From: a virus
Direction: 5' to 3' (one strand)
DNA: 50,215 nt
Virus record (IMG/VR): IMGVR_UViG_3300022890_000030
Span: 1 to 50,215 of that record
Under the pieces are notes generated by a model. That model saw only the letters and a list, made by a program, of their open reading frames with translations, was not told where the DNA came from and did no database searches. A program made the position numbers and the translations under genes. Position 1 is the stretch's first letter; each line of letters opens with the position of its first letter. Below are positions 12,964 to 20,919 of the stretch, one piece after another.

Positions 12964-13952
12964 AGTATGCTGACATTGAACACGAAGAAACGGTCCGCGG
13001 AATCAAGGAATGGAAAAATCCCGGGAATAAGTTTAAGGTATTCATGATTCACTACTCCTCTGATCCAGAAAAAGATCCAGAGCGCGATGGTAAGGATTGG
13101 TATGAAGCCGAGCGACGCGGGACTCCAAAAGCTGTCTGGGACAAAGAGCATGAGATTGATTTCACCACTAAGTCTGGTAAATTAGTTTTTGGTAAAGAGT
13201 ATTGTGATTTCGATACTAATATTCATTACATCGATTCATTTGAGATAGGAGGCTTGACTGAGAATCTAATTACTTTAGATTTCGGCCAAAGAAACCCGAA
13301 TCATGCTTTAGTTTGTAAGTGGACTGAAGATGGCACGCTGTATATTATAGATGAATATTATAAACCAGCTTTACCTAGTAAGGCTTCCCGTGAAATGTTT
13401 GCCAAGTTTGATTACATTTTCAACTCGACCAAGGATATAAACTTTATGTCCATGGAAGAGAAAAGAAATTTGGTATATAATACATTTCAGATAGCAGTGA
13501 TTGACCCTTCAACAGCCTCGAAGAATCGTTCAAAGGTAATTGAAGGCGAGGAGATTCCTTATTCAGTGAAAGAAGAGTTCTATGACAATGGTTGGGATTT
13601 TTTCCCGGGTATAAATGATATAGGTTCTGGGATTACTAAGATAAGAGAGTTCATGCAGATAGTTGATGGTCAAACCAAGTTGTATATTTTTGAAGATAAA
13701 TGTCCGAATCTTTGCCGACAGTTGAAGAATTATCGTTATAAGGAGAATACAGAAGTAATCGCGAGAAGTAAAAATCAATCCGAGACACCAATAAAAAAAG
13801 ACGAGCATGGGATTGATGCCTTGAGATATCTGATTCAGACACGACCGATTGAACCTGTTGTTCCTCCGATGGAAAAGACTAGAATCCAGAAGGATATTGA
13901 AGATTTATGTAAACCGAAAGCATCTATAATGGATGCCTTTGATCAAGATTGA
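12960..13952 (+). CDS. terminase large subunit, nuclease half
   Basis: 330 residues. The RNase H-like nuclease has LITLDFGQRNPNHAL (Asp107), IAVIDPSTAS (Asp182) and DEHGIDALRYL (Asp286), the acidic residues that hold two metals and cut concatemers into packaged genomes. The first 35 residues (GIKEWKNPGNKFKVFMIHY) are the linker region normally continuous with the ATPase domain. The ATG overlapping the upstream stop has T at -1, the hallmark of real starts here, which favours independent, coupled translation. It ends TGA directly before the next TATG start. Confidence 0.85.
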   Translation: MKYADIEHEETVRGIKEWKNPGNKFKVFMIHYSSDPEKDPERDGKDWYEAERRGTPKAVWDKEHEIDFTTKSGKLVFGKEYCDFDTNIHYIDSFEIGGLTENLITLDFGQRNPNHALVCKWTEDGTLYIIDEYYKPALPSKASREMFAKFDYIFNSTKDINFMSMEEKRNLVYNTFQIAVIDPSTASKNRSKVIEGEEIPYSVKEEFYDNGWDFFPGINDIGSGITKIREFMQIVDGQTKLYIFEDKCPNLCRQLKNYRYKENTEVIARSKNQSETPIKKDEHGIDALRYLIQTRPIEPVVPPMEKTRIQKDIEDLCKPKASIMDAFDQD

Positions 13953-13953
13953 T

Positions 13954-14130
13954 ATGGATAAGAAATTTACAAAAGCAGCGGAAGAGATATTGATCAAAGT
14001 ATCCGAGAAAGTAGAAACAGATGATTTCAGAAAACGTGTGGAAGAATTTTTAAAAGAAATAAAAAAACTGGAAGGAAAATACAACTTAGTATTTATTCCA
14101 GATATTAAAATCGTAAATAAAAAAGTATGA
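13954..14130 (+). CDS. small helical protein upstream of groES
   Basis: 58 residues, mostly one or two amphipathic charged helices (KVETDDFRKRVEEFLKEIKK) with a hydrophobic end (YNLVFIPDIKIV). The start follows terL by one base, and its stop overlaps the groES-like start (ATGA), so it is tightly coupled to the chaperonin genes. Not recognised; a chaperonin accessory role is only suggested by position. Confidence 0.55.
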   Translation: MDKKFTKAAEEILIKVSEKVETDDFRKRVEEFLKEIKKLEGKYNLVFIPDIKIVNKKV

Positions 14131-14384
14131 ACATCGAACCCCGCACAGGTGTGCTCCTGATTAAAAAGCACAAGAACACAAAAATAGACTCAGATATTAT
14201 TCTAGAGGAATCAGAGTCAGACAAAAATCTTATCACTGGTGAAATTTTAGCTGGTGAAGAGCATGTAGGTCAAACTGCGATCTTTGGAAAATATGCCATC
14301 TATGTCCTGAAGCTTCAGGGCAAAGAGCATTATTTCCTAGACAAAGAAGACATCGTAGGTTTCTGTGATTATAAAGAAGATTAA
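14127..14384 (+). CDS. groES: GroES-like co-chaperonin
   Basis: 85 residues (cellular GroES about 95). The opening IEPRTGVLLIKK matches the first strand of Cpn10 (I-R-P-L-x-D-R-V-L-V-K). IDSDIILEES occupies the mobile-loop position that carries the IVL-type contact with GroEL. GEILAGEEHVGQTAIFGKYA and EHYFLDKEDIVGFCDY follow the barrel strands of Cpn10. It should cap the GroEL ring encoded 17 bases downstream and help fold phage proteins, most plausibly capsid subunits. T4 gp31 is a known phage equivalent; having both partners is rarer. Confidence 0.75.
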   Translation: MNIEPRTGVLLIKKHKNTKIDSDIILEESESDKNLITGEILAGEEHVGQTAIFGKYAIYVLKLQGKEHYFLDKEDIVGFCDYKED

Positions 14385-14400
14385 TTAATAATGTAAAAAT

Positions 14401-15963
14401 ATGTATAAAGAAGTAATTTTCAACGAAGAGGTACGAGACAGAATAACAAAAGGATTGAATATTGTCGCCAAGGCTGTAGTTACAACACTAGGTCCTAAAG
14501 GACAGAACGTTATCTTTGAGGATAGTTCTTACCCAACTATTACAAAGGATGGTGTAACAGTGGTCCAACAAATATTTCTTGAAGATAAGTTTGAGAATAT
14601 GGGAGTAATGATTGCCAGAGAAGCTGCCGAGAATACCAACAGAGAAGCTGGTGATGGAACTACTACAACCGTTGCTTTACTCGCCAATATGGTGAATGAA
14701 GCTAATAAATTTATAGCGACAGGAATGAATCCTATACTTTTGAAAAGAGGCATGGATAAAGGATTAGAGAAAGTTCTTTCAAAACTAAACAAACAGGTTA
14801 AAAAAATAGATACTAAGGAAGAAAAGATTCAAATTGCTACTATTTCAGCTAATAATGATGATAAGATTGGTAAAATGATTCATGATGTAATTGATACTGT
14901 GGGCATTGATGGAATTATAACAGTGCAAAATTCAAATTCATTAGAGACTGAAGTTGAGTATGTCAAAGGAACTAAAACTGATAATGGTTATGAATCACAC
15001 ATCTTTATAAATGATAGGAAAAAATTGGCTGCGGTTTTTGAAAAACCAACTATAGTTATCTGTACTGATACTATAGTAAATCAAGATCAATTATTACCAT
15101 TGATTGAAAAATTGGTTAAGGCAGGAAGGACTAAAATTGTTCTATTCGTGAACTCTATTGAAGGTGCTGGTATGGCTTTTCTAGCTCAGAATCAAATGTT
15201 AGGAAAGTTTAGCTGTGTTCCTGTGAGATTATCATCCTTAAATGATTATAGACGTGATGTAGTATATGATTTGGCTGCTCTTACTACTGCTACAGTAGTT
15301 GGTGATGAAGATGCTGTAAAGCTTAAAGACGCTGGTTTAGAGCACTGTGGTACTTGTGAGAATATTGTAGTTAGCCGTGATAATACAGTCGTGGTAGGTG
15401 GAGTGGGAGACATCACAGAGAGAGTAGAAGAAATAAAATCATTAATGAAAGTTGAAAAGGATACTTTTAAAACAGAAATGTTGAAGGATAGATTGGGTAA
15501 GATAACTGGTTCAGTCGCTAACATAAGAGTTGGTGGGGCTAGTGAAACAGAACAGACAGAAATTAAATATCGTATTGAGGATGCATTGAATGCTACAAAA
15601 TCAGCCATAGCAGAAGGAATTGTAGAAGGCGGCGGAGTAGCTTTGCTTAAATGTATATTTGATATAGAAAAGACTGGAATCAAAGAAATTGACGCGGGCA
15701 TGGAAATTGTGTGCAGTTCTCTAAAGGTACCAGTAAGTTCTATAGCGAAGAATGCTGGAAAGAATGGTGAGACTATTGTTGATAAGATTCTTAGTTCTAA
15801 AAAAGGTTACAATGCTTTGACAGATGAATATTGTGACATGATAGAAACTGGCGTTATAGATCCTTTCAAAGTTGTTAAGAATGAGATTATTAATTCAGTA
15901 GCAACCGCAGGAATATTGATTACTTCTGCCACAGCGATTGCAATTAAACCAGAAAAAAAATAA
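14401..15963 (+). CDS. groEL: phage-encoded GroEL chaperonin
   Basis: 520 residues against about 545 for bacterial GroEL. The ATPase motifs are intact: TLGPKG (29-34), KDGVTV (49-54), GDGTTTT (84-90), the IEDALNATK segment with the Asp needed for hydrolysis, and EGGGVALL. The apical domain (GYESHIFINDRKKLAAVFE through SSLNDYRRDVVYDLAALT) aligns over its length but is divergent, suggesting altered substrate choice. The C-terminus ends AIKPEKK without the Gly-Gly-Met tail. It forms a unit with the small gene and groES-like gene, placed between terminase and portal, so it is made with the capsid proteins. GroEL-like proteins are known from a few large Pseudomonas phages. No Shine-Dalgarno, AAAAATATG start. 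Confidence 0.9.
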   Translation: MYKEVIFNEEVRDRITKGLNIVAKAVVTTLGPKGQNVIFEDSSYPTITKDGVTVVQQIFLEDKFENMGVMIAREAAENTNREAGDGTTTTVALLANMVNEANKFIATGMNPILLKRGMDKGLEKVLSKLNKQVKKIDTKEEKIQIATISANNDDKIGKMIHDVIDTVGIDGIITVQNSNSLETEVEYVKGTKTDNGYESHIFINDRKKLAAVFEKPTIVICTDTIVNQDQLLPLIEKLVKAGRTKIVLFVNSIEGAGMAFLAQNQMLGKFSCVPVRLSSLNDYRRDVVYDLAALTTATVVGDEDAVKLKDAGLEHCGTCENIVVSRDNTVVVGGVGDITERVEEIKSLMKVEKDTFKTEMLKDRLGKITGSVANIRVGGASETEQTEIKYRIEDALNATKSAIAEGIVEGGGVALLKCIFDIEKTGIKEIDAGMEIVCSSLKVPVSSIAKNAGKNGETIVDKILSSKKGYNALTDEYCDMIETGVIDPFKVVKNEIINSVATAGILITSATAIAIKPEKK

Positions 15964-15964
15964 T

Positions 15965-16228
15965 ATGGAATTAATTATTTTAGCAGTAGTATTTCTCCTA
16001 ACTCTAGTTTTCATATATCTTCTCTTGAGTAAAAAAGATAAGGACTTTTACTTCATGCAGACAGAACTAATTAGAGAGTTGACTCGTTCGTTAAAGTCGA
16101 AAGATATAACTGAATATGTCGAGAGTGAAACAAACGATGAACCTCTAATTCAAGTTGAAGAAAATGAGTTGATTGATTTGGATCAGGTTCCAGCAGATAA
16201 ACTTTTGAATAGTTTAAAAGGAGAATAG
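15965..16228 (+). CDS. membrane-anchored small protein
   Basis: 87 residues. A strongly hydrophobic segment at residues 2-22 (ELIILAVVFLLTLVFIYLLL) is followed by Lys-Lys-Asp, giving a single N-terminal membrane anchor, then an acidic cytoplasmic tail (ESETNDEPLIQVEENELIDL). Holin-like size, but it lies far from the lysis genes and has a long soluble tail. Function unknown. Confidence 0.65.
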   Translation: MELIILAVVFLLTLVFIYLLLSKKDKDFYFMQTELIRELTRSLKSKDITEYVESETNDEPLIQVEENELIDLDQVPADKLLNSLKGE

Positions 16229-16229
16229 T

Positions 16230-16487
16230 ATGAAAATCACTAACGTGAAAATAAAAAAAGTAGCACCAGATAATAAAGGTTTGATAGCATTCTGCTCTGT
16301 AGTACTTGATGACATGTTATACTTAGGAAATATTGCTATCTTTTCTAAGTTAAATCAAGAAGGAAAAATTCGTTTGGTTTTCCCAAACAAAAAGGTGAAT
16401 GAGAAAGTAATTTCACTTTACTATCCATTAACCAAAGAATTATATTATTTATTAGAAACCGTAGTTAATGAAAAAATGAAAGAATAA
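16230..16487 (+). CDS. SpoVG-like nucleic-acid-binding protein
   Basis: 85 residues. ITNVKIKKVAPDNKGLIAF followed by CSVVLDDMLYLGNIAIF, then RLVFPNKK and a final LLETVVNEKMKE helix parallel SpoVG (V-T-D-V-R-I-R-R-V, S-I-T-L-D, F-V-x-M-P-S-K-R, I-x-x-A-V-L-x-E-Y). Cellular SpoVG binds DNA and RNA and controls development and virulence genes. A phage copy in the head operon might act as a regulator or RNA-binding factor. It is one of the few genes here with a purine-rich AAAGGAG seven bases before its ATG, but that lies within the upstream coding end. Family call is by pattern only. Confidence 0.6.
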   Translation: MKITNVKIKKVAPDNKGLIAFCSVVLDDMLYLGNIAIFSKLNQEGKIRLVFPNKKVNEKVISLYYPLTKELYYLLETVVNEKMKE

Positions 16488-16488
16488 T

Positions 16489-18348
16489 ATGGATTTAGAA
16501 CAATTAAAGAAAATACAATTTAAAACAGACAAAGAAGGTAAAATAAAAACAAAGGATGACAAAAATGTCGTCAAATTTATTGATAGTCTTTGTGATAGTA
16601 CTGTTAAATATTATTTGAAACAACATCGTGATTGGTATATTAATGAGCGTTATGCTCGTGGTGATCACTGGATTGTCTATAATAAAACTTTGAATAAAGT
16701 ACAAACACTCCCAGTTTCTGATGGAGAAATTCGTCGTACAGTAAATAAGATTCGTTCACAAATTCGTGGTGTTAAGAATTTTATTAAACGTAGTCAACCT
16801 CGCTGGGAAGTGCATCCAGATGATGTTACTGATGAAGCTTATGATGAGGCAAAGAAAAAAAACAAGATTTTACAATATGTTTATCGTACTAGAGGTATTA
16901 AAGGTTTACTAACAGACCAGATCGTAAATTCTTTGAAATACTCTGTGGGTATTATAGAAGCTGGAGTTGTTAAAAAGAATGGGGAAGATTACTTAGATTT
17001 TTGGGTAGATGATACTTTCAATGTATTTTTTGATCCTTGTTCTCCCACAGTACAAGAGTGTAGATTTATTATAAAAACTTACAAAAAACCAATTTCTACT
17101 TTGAATGCAAAGTATAAAGTAAAAATAACAGCTGATAGTAAAAAAGAAGCCTCTGATTATAAAGAATTACTAGAGCAAGAAAAATATAACAATGAGGGGA
17201 CCAATAGTACAGATGAACTAGATTCTACATTGGTAAAGGAAATATGGATGAAATGGGTTGAGGGTGGGAAAGTAAAGATGAAAGTTATAACTGTCTCTGG
17301 CAATCAATTGCTTAGAGTTTATGAGCCATCTTATAGACGCTATCCATTTTTTGTTTATAACCCAGAAAAAGCTTCCAATTCTATTTATAGTGAAGCATGG
17401 ATAAAAGATCTTATTTCTATTAACAAATCTTTGGATAAAACAGTTTCACAAGTTGAGTCTTATATTCAAAGAATGTTAAAAGGTAAATGGCTTATTAAAC
17501 AGGGTGTAGAAGTATCTAGTATTACTGATAAAGGAGCCGAGAAAATATATTACAAAGGTAATATTGCTCCTTCACAGCAATCTTTACAGCCACTCCCGTC
17601 AACTCCATTTGCTTATACTGCAAATCTTGAAAGATGGATTGAAGAATTAGGTGGAATGCGTGAAGCTAGTCTAGGGCGTGTTCCCGGGTCATTGCAGTCT
17701 GGTAAGGGTGTGGAAGCATTGCAGGCTGCTGATGCAAGTACTGTAGCGGAAGCTGTTGAGAATTTAGAGTTAATGTTATCTGAAATGGGTGAATTTTGTT
17801 TGGAGATATTATCTGATTATCAGATTGCATCTGATGAAATTATTGAAGATGGTCAAAAGATTAAATTCATTGGTGATGTTGAAAATGCACCTGAGAATGC
17901 TCTTGTTATTAAACCTAGCACTGTAAGAGTTACTGTTGTTCCAGAGATTGCTTATTCTGAAGAGGGTAAGATGGATAGAATGATGAGATTAGCTGAAGCT
18001 AAATTGATTGATCCACAAACAGTATTGGAGCAATTAAACTTTTCAAATGTTGGTGATATTATTGAGAGAATGAATAAACAGAAACAGGAAGAATTTAAAC
18101 AAGAGATGGTTAAACAAAAGGAAAGCCATAGAACTGAAGGAGAAGGCCCGGCAGATACGGCTGATTTAGCTGATCAAGAAAATATGAGTATGGCCGCTGG
18201 CACACCTCCTCCGTTGACACCTCAAGCTTTATGGACTCCAGAACATACGCAACTCCATATGGCATTCATTCAGGAAAATCAAGATGCTTACCAACAAAAC
18301 CAAGAGATATTCGATGAGCATATACAAGCTGAAGAAAATTATCAATAA
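16489..18348 (+). CDS. portal protein
   Basis: 619 residues. It starts with helices and the region RDWYINERYARGDHWIVY, then RTVNKIRSQIRGVKNFIKRSQ and NSLKYSVGIIEAGVV, which is the N-terminal layout of podovirus/P22-type portals. A long C-terminal section has the crown-like helices (ADASTVAEAVENLELMLSEM) and a Gln/Glu-rich tail (QEEFKQEMVKQKESH) that could form a barrel. It forms the dodecameric ring through which DNA enters and leaves the head and is the assembly nucleus. Position directly after the chaperonin block and before scaffold and capsid is classic. Confidence 0.85.
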   Translation: MDLEQLKKIQFKTDKEGKIKTKDDKNVVKFIDSLCDSTVKYYLKQHRDWYINERYARGDHWIVYNKTLNKVQTLPVSDGEIRRTVNKIRSQIRGVKNFIKRSQPRWEVHPDDVTDEAYDEAKKKNKILQYVYRTRGIKGLLTDQIVNSLKYSVGIIEAGVVKKNGEDYLDFWVDDTFNVFFDPCSPTVQECRFIIKTYKKPISTLNAKYKVKITADSKKEASDYKELLEQEKYNNEGTNSTDELDSTLVKEIWMKWVEGGKVKMKVITVSGNQLLRVYEPSYRRYPFFVYNPEKASNSIYSEAWIKDLISINKSLDKTVSQVESYIQRMLKGKWLIKQGVEVSSITDKGAEKIYYKGNIAPSQQSLQPLPSTPFAYTANLERWIEELGGMREASLGRVPGSLQSGKGVEALQAADASTVAEAVENLELMLSEMGEFCLEILSDYQIASDEIIEDGQKIKFIGDVENAPENALVIKPSTVRVTVVPEIAYSEEGKMDRMMRLAEAKLIDPQTVLEQLNFSNVGDIIERMNKQKQEEFKQEMVKQKESHRTEGEGPADTADLADQENMSMAAGTPPPLTPQALWTPEHTQLHMAFIQENQDAYQQNQEIFDEHIQAEENYQ

Positions 18349-18369
18349 TAATTAACTAATTATAAAAAT

Positions 18370-18645
18370 ATGGCAATAAACAAAAGTGATTTTATCAAGA
18401 CAATCAAAACAAGATTGAAGACGGCCAAGTAAGATTATATTGAAACTCCAAAAATGAGGAGAGAATTGGCTGTTAAAAGGGCGCAAAAAAAATACAAGAA
18501 AAAATATGGTGAAAAAATGAAACCGTCGTATTTAAAAGGAATGGCGGAAAGTGGTAAATTAGATAGTAAATCAAAAGATTATATTAGCATGAAAAGATCA
18601 GAGAAGAAGAGATTGAGAAAAGGAAAATTTGATTACACAAAATAA
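18370..18645 (+). pseudogene. interrupted basic protein gene, in-frame TAA at codon 21
   Basis: A TATG start at 18370 opens MAINKSDFIKTIKTRLKTAK, then TAA at 18430-18432, then the same frame continues DYIETPKMRRELAVKRAQKK to 18645. The internal ATG at 18454 has A at -1, unlike real starts, so the natural start is upstream and the gene is broken by one stop (CAA to TAA is the simplest change). The intact product would be 91 residues, very Lys-rich. It could still yield the 63-residue C-terminal part. Unknown function, located between portal and scaffold. Confidence 0.55.
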
Positions 18646-18669
18646 AATTATTAAATTCTGATAGTATAT

Positions 18670-18687
18670 CGAGGAACGGCAACCTCG
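18670..18687 (+). promoter_or_regulatory. stem-loop ahead of the scaffold gene
   Basis: CGAGG-AACGGCAA-CCTCG in the 5' leader of the scaffold gene, without a T-run, so not an intrinsic terminator. It may be an RNA processing or stability element. Confidence 0.35.
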
Positions 18688-18730
18688 TTAAAAAATGGTC
18701 GTTAGTACTAGAAGATGTAAACGTATTTAT

Positions 18731-19540
18731 ATGGACGATGTTAGAAAGGAAGTAGAAGAAGCCGTTAACGGTGACGGTGCTGGTTCTTCCCCAGTAGAAA
18801 CACCTGAAATAGTATCTCCAGAAGGAGTAAAACCAGAGGTAGCACCTGAAGTAGTACCAGAAGTTAAACCTGATACTGCTCCAAATAAAACCCCTGACGA
18901 AAAAGTAGAAGATATAAAAAATAGTAAAGATGAGGGCACACTTCAAGTACAAGTAGCAAATCTTACCAAGGCTCTTCAAATTGAAAGAGAATCTGGTAAG
19001 GGTACTACTACAAAAATGTCTGAACTTGAAGAGCAATTATCTGCCGCCAATGAAACTATCGGTAAATTGAAAGATGTGTTTGTTCCACCTGAAGAATCTA
19101 AGGTTCCATTTGAACCAGAGGTTTTTACAAAAGAACAGGCTGAACAAATGTGGGCTGACAAAGAAAAAGCCAAGCAAGAAGAATCTACCAATCAATCGAA
19201 AGCAGAAATGATCAAACAAGAGATTTCTGAACTTTCTACTGAGTGGGACGGTGCTGAAGGCAAACCATCTTATGAAGATAATGAGGTTTTAGAATGGCAG
19301 CAAGAACAAGGTAAATTGTATCTGACACCTAAAGAAGCTTTTAATGAAATGAAACGTAATGAGATTATTGACTGGGAAGTTAAACAAAGACTTTCTGGTA
19401 AGAAAAACGTTCAAGATGTAGAAAAACCTTCAGTTGGAAGTGATGTTCACGAACCAGGAGAAAATAAAATTTCTACTGATCCAGTTGATATTAGAAAAGC
19501 TGTAGTGGAAGCTATTGACAGTGCAGATGCTGATATTTAA
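18731..19540 (+). CDS. scaffolding protein
   Basis: 269 residues from MDDVRKEVEEAV (TATG context; the longer frame has no such start). The N-terminal 70 are Pro/Val/Glu-rich and disordered (EVAPEVVPEVKPD), followed by a coiled-coil stretch (MSELEEQLSAANETIGKLK) and a second helical region (TKEQAEQMWADKEKAKQEE). Acidic, coiled-coil and placed between portal and major capsid gene, it fits the internal scaffold that organises the procapsid and is removed before DNA packaging. Confidence 0.75.
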   Translation: MDDVRKEVEEAVNGDGAGSSPVETPEIVSPEGVKPEVAPEVVPEVKPDTAPNKTPDEKVEDIKNSKDEGTLQVQVANLTKALQIERESGKGTTTKMSELEEQLSAANETIGKLKDVFVPPEESKVPFEPEVFTKEQAEQMWADKEKAKQEESTNQSKAEMIKQEISELSTEWDGAEGKPSYEDNEVLEWQQEQGKLYLTPKEAFNEMKRNEIIDWEVKQRLSGKKNVQDVEKPSVGSDVHEPGENKISTDPVDIRKAVVEAIDSADADI

Positions 19541-19559
19541 TTCAGTAAAATAAAAATAT

Positions 19560-20771
19560 ATGGGTGCAACAAACAGTACTCTGGCTAATGCTGCGATGCG
19601 TATCTATGATAAAGTTGTACACGAACAAGTCTTTGAAAAGAATGTTTTGTGGAACAATATCTTACGCAATGTAGCACAGAACCAGGGCGCAACTACCAAA
19701 TACTTAACTGTACATTACCTTCGTAATGTAGGTTCAGCCGCTGGTAGCGAATCTGTTGTCTTACCAACAGCAGGAAACCAAGGATACTTACAAGCAAACG
19801 TTACAATGAAATATAATTTCCAAACTATTTCTTTGACTGATGTAGCTTTGCAAGCATCAAAACGTTCAAAAGAGTACTTAGTAAATGCTCTTGAATCAGA
19901 ATACATGGGCGCAAAGGAAGATATGCAACGCCAACTTTCACGTCAAGGTTATGGTTACGGTACCGGTACTATTGCTCGTGTTGATGGTATAGGTAGTACT
20001 CCAACTTTTGATTTGGATACTCCAATGGTAGGTAAAAATCCAACCGATTATTTAGAAATCGGCAATGGTGTGATGTTCACAAGTTCAGAAACTACTGCCA
20101 CTTCAACATCTTTTTCTTTAGTATCTACTATCACTGATGGTGATACATTTACTGTTGATTCTGATGCTGGTGTAGCTGATAATGATTATGTCATATTAGC
20201 TCATACCAATGGTACTACTCCAACTGTATCTAATATTGGAGTTGAAGTAATGGGTCTTAAAGGTTTGATTGATGATCAAGCTAATTTAGATACATTCCAA
20301 GGTTTGGCTCGTTCTTCTTATACTTGGTGGAATAGTTATGTTAGTGATTCTACAAGTCAACGTTCTTTGACTGAAGCATTGATGTACACAACCATGTTAG
20401 AATCAATGAAGAAAGGTTCTCCAAAATATGCTCTTACTCATTTCGATGTGTTTAGCGCTTATGGTCAACTTTTGACACCGGATAGACGTTATACTGAAAC
20501 TATGGAACTTAAAGGTGGTTTCAAAGGCGTAGATTTCAGTGGCATTCCAGTAGTAGCAGATTATGATCATCCTTATGATGAAATGAACTTTATCGATCCA
20601 ACTACAATGTCTGTAGAAGATTTGGCTCCAATTTCATTCTTGAATGAAGATGGTTCTATCTTAGATAGAAGTTCTACTACTCCTGCATGGCAAGCAACTT
20701 TGAGATATTACTCAAATCTTGCATGTAGCGCACCGAACAAAAATGCTAGTTTACGCGATGTCGTAAAATAA
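19560..20771 (+). CDS. major capsid protein
   Basis: 403 residues. It begins GATNSTLANAAMRIYDKVV, with VFEKNVLWNNILRNVAQNQG and a long helix LVNALESEYMGAKEDM, then a beta-rich insertion (TDGDTFTVDSDAGVADND) and PKYALTHFDVFSAYGQLL, FKGVDFSGIPVVADYD. This is the layout of an HK97-fold shell protein with an inserted domain. Only the family-level call is safe. It follows the scaffold, uses strongly biased codons, and has an AT-only leader ending AAAAATATATG with no Shine-Dalgarno even for this highly expressed gene. A TTGACA at 19515 with a weak TAATTC 17 bases on might add transcription, which is speculative. Confidence 0.8.
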   Translation: MGATNSTLANAAMRIYDKVVHEQVFEKNVLWNNILRNVAQNQGATTKYLTVHYLRNVGSAAGSESVVLPTAGNQGYLQANVTMKYNFQTISLTDVALQASKRSKEYLVNALESEYMGAKEDMQRQLSRQGYGYGTGTIARVDGIGSTPTFDLDTPMVGKNPTDYLEIGNGVMFTSSETTATSTSFSLVSTITDGDTFTVDSDAGVADNDYVILAHTNGTTPTVSNIGVEVMGLKGLIDDQANLDTFQGLARSSYTWWNSYVSDSTSQRSLTEALMYTTMLESMKKGSPKYALTHFDVFSAYGQLLTPDRRYTETMELKGGFKGVDFSGIPVVADYDHPYDEMNFIDPTTMSVEDLAPISFLNEDGSILDRSSTTPAWQATLRYYSNLACSAPNKNASLRDVVK

Positions 20772-20778
20772 AAGTAGT

Positions 20779-20817
20779 ATTTTCACTCTGCTCCTTTACG
20801 GGGGCAGTGATGAAAAT
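20779..20817 (+). promoter_or_regulatory. stable stem-loop after the capsid gene
   Basis: ATTTTCA/TGAAAAT encloses CTGC-CC/GG-GCAG in a nested stem. No T-run follows, so it is more likely an mRNA end-protection or processing hairpin than a terminator. Confidence 0.5.
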
Positions 20818-20919
20818 GTGACTTCAAAAAATGTAGGCCTAAGTATCTCTTTTTACAAAAGGTCGATTAGAAAGAGGGTAAACTATAAATTTGGCACTTA
20901 AATAATTAAACAAAAAAAT

